Assembly: GCF_000987955.1 (NCBI RefSeq)
Contig: NZ_LAZU01000011.1
Span: forward strand, 1-40,173
DNA: 40,173 nucleotides
From: Paenibacillus sp. DMB20
Lineage (GTDB): Bacteria; Bacillota; Bacilli; Paenibacillales; Paenibacillaceae
Reading direction: 5' to 3'
Below are positions 36,961 through 40,173 of the stretch, one piece after another. A program made the position numbers and the translations under genes. Position 1 is the stretch's first letter; every line of letters starts with the position of its first letter. The notes below the pieces were generated by a model. The model did not search any database. It had not been told where the DNA came from and saw nothing but the letters and a program-made list of their open reading frames with translations.

Positions 36961-38376
36961 GTGAGCAAGTTATGGGGAGGCCGCTTTACCAAACAGACCA
37001 ACGCCTTGGTGGAGCAGTATACGGCATCGATCGGGTTCGACCGGCAGCTGGCGGAGGAGGACATTCAGGGCAGCCTGGCGCATGTGACGATGCTGGGCAA
37101 ATGCGGCATCGTGCCGCAGGAAGACGTGGAGACGATCAAGGCCGGCTTGAACAAAGTGCTGGAACGGATCCGCAAAGGCGAAATCGAGTTTTCGGTTTCC
37201 GACGAGGATATCCATATGAACATCGAGAAGAACCTGATTCAGGAGGTTGGAGCGGTCGGCGGAAAACTGCACACGGGACGCAGCCGGAACGACCAGGTGG
37301 CGACCGACATGCACTTGTATTTGCGGGGCCGCGTCGTGGCGCTGACGGGGATGCTGCATGAGCTTCAGAACGCTCTGATCGGACAGGCAAAAGACAATCT
37401 CGATACGATTGTTCCGGGATATACGCATCTTCAGCGGGCGCAGCCGATCCTGTTCGCCCATCACCTGATGGCGTACGTGTCCATGTTCCAGCGGGATATC
37501 GACCGCTTGATCGACAGCTATAAGCGCATTAACGTATTGCCGCTCGGCGCTGGAGCGCTTGCGGGAACGACGTTCCCGATCGACCGCCATTTCGTGGCGG
37601 AACAGCTTGGTTTTGACGGTGTGTACGAGAACAGCCTGGACGCGGTAAGCGATCGCGACTTTATTCTGGAGTTCCTGTCGGATGCGTCCATCATCATGAT
37701 GCATCTGTCCCGCCTCAGCGAGGAACTGGTGCTGTGGAGCAGTACGGAGTTTAGCTTCATCGAGCTGGACGACGCCTTCTGCACGGGCAGCAGCATCATG
37801 CCGCAGAAGAAAAATCCGGACGTTCCGGAGCTGGTGCGCGGGAAAACCGGACGCGTGTACGGCAACCTCATGGGCCTGCTGACGGTCCTGAAATCGCTGC
37901 CGCTCGCGTATAACAAGGACATGCAGGAAGACAAGGAAGGCATGTTCGATACGGTGGCTACGCTGGAGGGGGCCCTGCAGCTGTTCGCGCCGATGATCGC
38001 CACCATGAAGGTGAACAAGGGCCGGATGCGCGAAGCCGTGAACACCGACTTCTCCAACGCGACGGATATTGCCGACTTCCTCGTCGGCAAGGGATTGCCT
38101 TTCCGCCAGGCGCATGAAGTGATCGGCAAGACGGTGCTGTACTGCATCCAGAACGGCAAGTTCCTGCTGGACCTGTCGCTGGAGGAGTTCCAGCAGTTCT
38201 CGCCGCTGTTTGACGGCAGCATTTATGAAGTGCTCAAGCCGGAGACGGTAGTGGACGCCCGCAACGTATACGGAGGCACCGCTTCAGCGCAGGTAAAAGC
38301 AGCCATTGATCGGGCGGAAGCGCGTTTAGCGGCGGCCGAGGAGTGGATCAAGGCGCACGGTGCCGAAGCGGAGTAA
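36961..38376 (+). CDS. argH: Argininosuccinate lyase
   Basis: ArgH splits argininosuccinate into arginine and fumarate. The 471-residue protein begins at GTG 36961 as [20 protein letters not shown], the conserved start, behind AAAGAGGGG. The frame is open to 36817, but that extension is not conserved. The fumarase-superfamily signature [20 protein letters not shown] is at about residues 277-296, and [19 protein letters not shown] (about 101-119) holds active-site residues. It is the last gene of the arg set and ends before a long hairpin terminator. Confidence 0.96.
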   Translation: MSKLWGGRFTKQTNALVEQYTASIGFDRQLAEEDIQGSLAHVTMLGKCGIVPQEDVETIKAGLNKVLERIRKGEIEFSVSDEDIHMNIEKNLIQEVGAVGGKLHTGRSRNDQVATDMHLYLRGRVVALTGMLHELQNALIGQAKDNLDTIVPGYTHLQRAQPILFAHHLMAYVSMFQRDIDRLIDSYKRINVLPLGAGALAGTTFPIDRHFVAEQLGFDGVYENSLDAVSDRDFILEFLSDASIIMMHLSRLSEELVLWSSTEFSFIELDDAFCTGSSIMPQKKNPDVPELVRGKTGRVYGNLMGLLTVLKSLPLAYNKDMQEDKEGMFDTVATLEGALQLFAPMIATMKVNKGRMREAVNTDFSNATDIADFLVGKGLPFRQAHEVIGKTVLYCIQNGKFLLDLSLEEFQQFSPLFDGSIYEVLKPETVVDARNVYGGTASAQVKAAIDRAEARLAAAEEWIKAHGAEAE

Positions 38377-38436
38377 TTGGAGTATTTTTAATATGGTATC
38401 GAAAAAACCGACGTAAGAAAGACTTAAACATTGAAA

Positions 38437-38504
38437 ATCCCCTCTAAGCTGTACCGTATCGAAACTGCCACTCGGCTTATACGGACGCTTAGAGGGGATA
38501 TTTT
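38437..38504 (+). terminator. Long hairpin terminator after argH
   Basis: ATCCCCTCTAAGC (38437-38449) pairs perfectly with GCTTAGAGGGGAT (38487-38499). An inner CCGTAT (38454-38459) pairs with ATACGG (38479-38484). ATATTTTATT follows on the plus strand, so it is oriented to end the arg transcript. Confidence 0.8.
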
Positions 38505-38530
38505 ATTGCGGTTGTTCCTTCCAGAAAGCC

Positions 38531-38590
38531 AAAATCGGCATGCGCCGCCCGGGTACTCCCGATGGGGAGGCCGGACGGCGCATGCCGATT
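38531..38590 (-). terminator. Large inverted repeat, probable terminator of the SLH gene
   Basis: AATCGGCATGCGCCG (38533-38547) pairs perfectly with CGGCGCATGCCGATT (38576-38590), with a nested CTCCC/GGGAG hairpin inside. Read on the minus strand the stem is followed by TTTTGG, weakly T-rich. Convergent with the argH terminator 30 bp away, it seals the boundary between oppositely transcribed units. Confidence 0.65.
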
Positions 38591-38648
38591 AATCATTTGT
38601 TTTGCGTGGCCCGTCGAATGTCGATTGTCGATTGGCCTAGAAGATCGT

Positions 38649-40173
38649 TTAGGCGTCGGCCCGAGCGAATGACTGCAGCAGGTTGTACACCGCCTGTGCG
38701 GCTTCCGCGCGAGTCGTAAGCCCGTTCGGTACGAAAAGTCCTTCCTTTCGACCGGACAGCAGCTTCGCTTCCACGGCCTTTTTCACATAAGGCAAGGCCC
38801 AGCCGCTAATGAAGTTTTCATCTTTCATTTGTGCCGATGCGGCACCCGTCTTCGATGCCATTTGAAGCTCATAAGCGCGAACGAGCATGACGGCCATCTC
38901 TTCCCGGGTAATCTTCCGGTTTGGCTCGAACAGCTTTTGTCCAGCCCCTGTCACAATACCCGATTGATAAGCAGCGGAAACTTCTTTCGCGTACCAGGCA
39001 TCGTCCGCTACGTCGCTGAACGGCGTCGAGCCGGTCCGGGACAGATTCAGCGTCCGGGCAAGCAGTGCCGCGAATTCTGCGCGTGTGACGCTGCCGGTCG
39101 GCGCGAATCTCGTTTCTGTCATTCCATTGATGATCTGCTTGGCGGAAAGTTCATGTATGGTTTCGTATGCCCAATGGTTGACATCGACATCGGCATAGGA
39201 TTTATCCAATGAAAGAAGCGCATATTCGCCAAAATGGCTGAGCTCAACTTCCATCGCACTGCGGTCGGCATTAAGCTTGCCGCCAACATGGATTGCGCCA
39301 TTGCCTGCCATTTGATAGATGCCGGCAAGCTTCGGATTCATACCCGCCGGAATCCGGAACGTAAGCTTCGCAGGCTTCGGGAATGGATCCAGCCGGTGTT
39401 GTTTTCCGTTTCCATCGATAGCTGCAAGGGACAGGGTCAGCATTTTTCCGCCCAGTGTATAGCGTGCGTTGCCGGAGCCGTTCGCTTTTTGCAGCAATTG
39501 CTGCGCCTTCGTAGTCTCGACGGCTTCCAGCCTTATGACAATGCTGGCCGACTTTTCGGACGCGGGAAGAGACTTCAGCAGCGATTCGACCAAAGCGGCC
39601 GGAACGTTCAATTGAGCTTGTTCGGATTCTACGATCAGGCCGCGTCCCATTAATTTTTGAGCTTGTTTATCCGAAAGTATGACGCTTGTCTTGCCGTCCG
39701 GCAGTTTCACATGGACGGCCTTCGTTTCACCGCTCAACGCTTCGTCTGGAACGGTGACGGCATTAGTCGGCAGATCCGGCTTCTGTGCCTCTTCCTTCTC
39801 CGGCTTTGTTGGTGAAGTAGGTGAAGGTGTCGACGGTGAAGTGGACGGAGGTGCTGTCGAAGGCGGGTTCGGTCGAATGATCGATTCTTCGGCACGCCGC
39901 ACGATAATGATGTATTCTCTCGTTGCTCCATCAACCGTTACAGTCACGGTAATTCGGTTGTCGCCTACTTGCAGGTTTGTACCGCCCCGGATGGTGACTG
40001 CAGCAGTCGGATCGGCGGCCGTATAGGTCACGTCCACTACCGTCACTGCATGAGGCACCTGGACGGTGTAACTCAGGTTGTTGCTTGCAAAATTGCTTAT
40101 TGTTTTACCGTTAATTTTCAGATCGGTCAGCGCGCATTCTCGGTCGCCGATTCTTCGGCACGCCGCACGATAA
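38649..40173 (-). CDS. SLH-domain surface protein with cadherin-like beta-sandwich repeats (5' partial)
   Basis: The visible part encodes, from N to C terminus, one near-complete cadherin-like beta-sandwich repeat (about 89 residues, ending EYIIIVRRAEES), a Pro/Ser/Thr linker, a roughly 190-residue unassigned domain, and three SLH motifs in the last 182 residues (TRAEFAALLAR, TREEMAVMLVR, TRAEAAQAVY). SLH motifs bind pyruvylated cell-wall polysaccharide, so the protein is anchored on the cell surface. The frame from 40058 begins at an internal GTG. The gene continues beyond the right edge, but one base seems to be missing near 40134; with it, the preceding repeat's VRRAEES joins LTDLKINGKTISNF. 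Confidence 0.85.
   Translation of the reverse strand, partial: YRAACRRIGDRECALTDLKINGKTISNFASNNLSYTVQVPHAVTVVDVTYTAADPTAAVTIRGGTNLQVGDNRITVTVTVDGATREYIIIVRRAEESIIRPNPPSTAPPSTSPSTPSPTSPTKPEKEEAQKPDLPTNAVTVPDEALSGETKAVHVKLPDGKTSVILSDKQAQKLMGRGLIVESEQAQLNVPAALVESLLKSLPASEKSASIVIRLEAVETTKAQQLLQKANGSGNARYTLGGKMLTLSLAAIDGNGKQHRLDPFPKPAKLTFRIPAGMNPKLAGIYQMAGNGAIHVGGKLNADRSAMEVELSHFGEYALLSLDKSYADVDVNHWAYETIHELSAKQIINGMTETRFAPTGSVTRAEFAALLARTLNLSRTGSTPFSDVADDAWYAKEVSAAYQSGIVTGAGQKLFEPNRKITREEMAVMLVRAYELQMASKTGAASAQMKDENFISGWALPYVKKAVEAKLLSGRKEGLFVPNGLTTRAEAAQAVYNLLQSFARADA

Overview
The window looks like chromosomal DNA from a motile, spore-former-type Gram-positive bacterium of the Paenibacillaceae, most likely Paenibacillus or a close relative. 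The reasons are the gene order comF – flagellar late genes – flagellin – hpf/secA/prfB – arginine genes, a Bacillus-type fliW-csrA-hag module, a secA with a C-terminal zinc motif, a prfB with the classic programmed frameshift, and a three-SLH surface protein. This is inferred from gene content; no search was run.

Layout. (1) 1–2274: competence genes comFA (5' end outside the window) and comFC, separated by 240 bp of unexplained, hairpin-rich sequence. (2) 2386–11028: late flagellar genes yvyF, flgM, flgN, flgK, flgL, fliW, csrA, hag, flaG, fliD, fliS and a fliT-like gene. FlgM controls sigma-D, FliW and CsrA control flagellin translation, and FliD/FliS/FlgN/FliT build or chaperone the filament. 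SigmaD-type promoters precede hag and flaG, and a textbook CsrA hairpin lies in the hag leader. (3) 11225–22333: a flagellin glycosylation locus. A Maf-type (DUF115) glycosyltransferase is followed by six genes that together make a complete UDP-route legionaminic acid pathway (4,6-dehydratase, CMP-transferase, synthase, hydrolysing 2-epimerase, N-acetyltransferase, aminotransferase). Then comes an AT-rich block with an unfamiliar 519-residue glycosyltransferase and a WecE/WecD-like pair for a 4-acetamido-4,6-dideoxyhexose. (4) 22437–28808: housekeeping genes for a cold-shock protein, Hpf, SecA, RF2 and a YitT-family membrane protein. (5) 28938–29537: a RimJ/RimL-like acetyltransferase. (6) 29626–38376: a complete ornithine/arginine cluster, argCJBDFGH, with a promoter that has a palindromic ARG-box-like operator between -35 and -10. 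(7) 38430–40173: back-to-back terminators, then a minus-strand SLH surface protein that runs off the right end.

A striking pattern runs through the left half. Ten genes between 960 and 21937 are broken by fourteen frameshifts, and every one is repaired by removing a single base from a homopolymer run. No such break is seen in the genes from 22 kb to the end of argH. The simplest reading is homopolymer over-calling in the assembly, so I annotate these as single genes. The prfB frameshift is different: it is a genuine recoding site.

The most interesting unexplained items are a conserved leader element, about 100 bp long, found upstream of both flgM and secA (hairpin, small hairpin, conserved tail), the structured comFA–comFC spacer, and the AT-rich second-sugar block of the glycosylation island.
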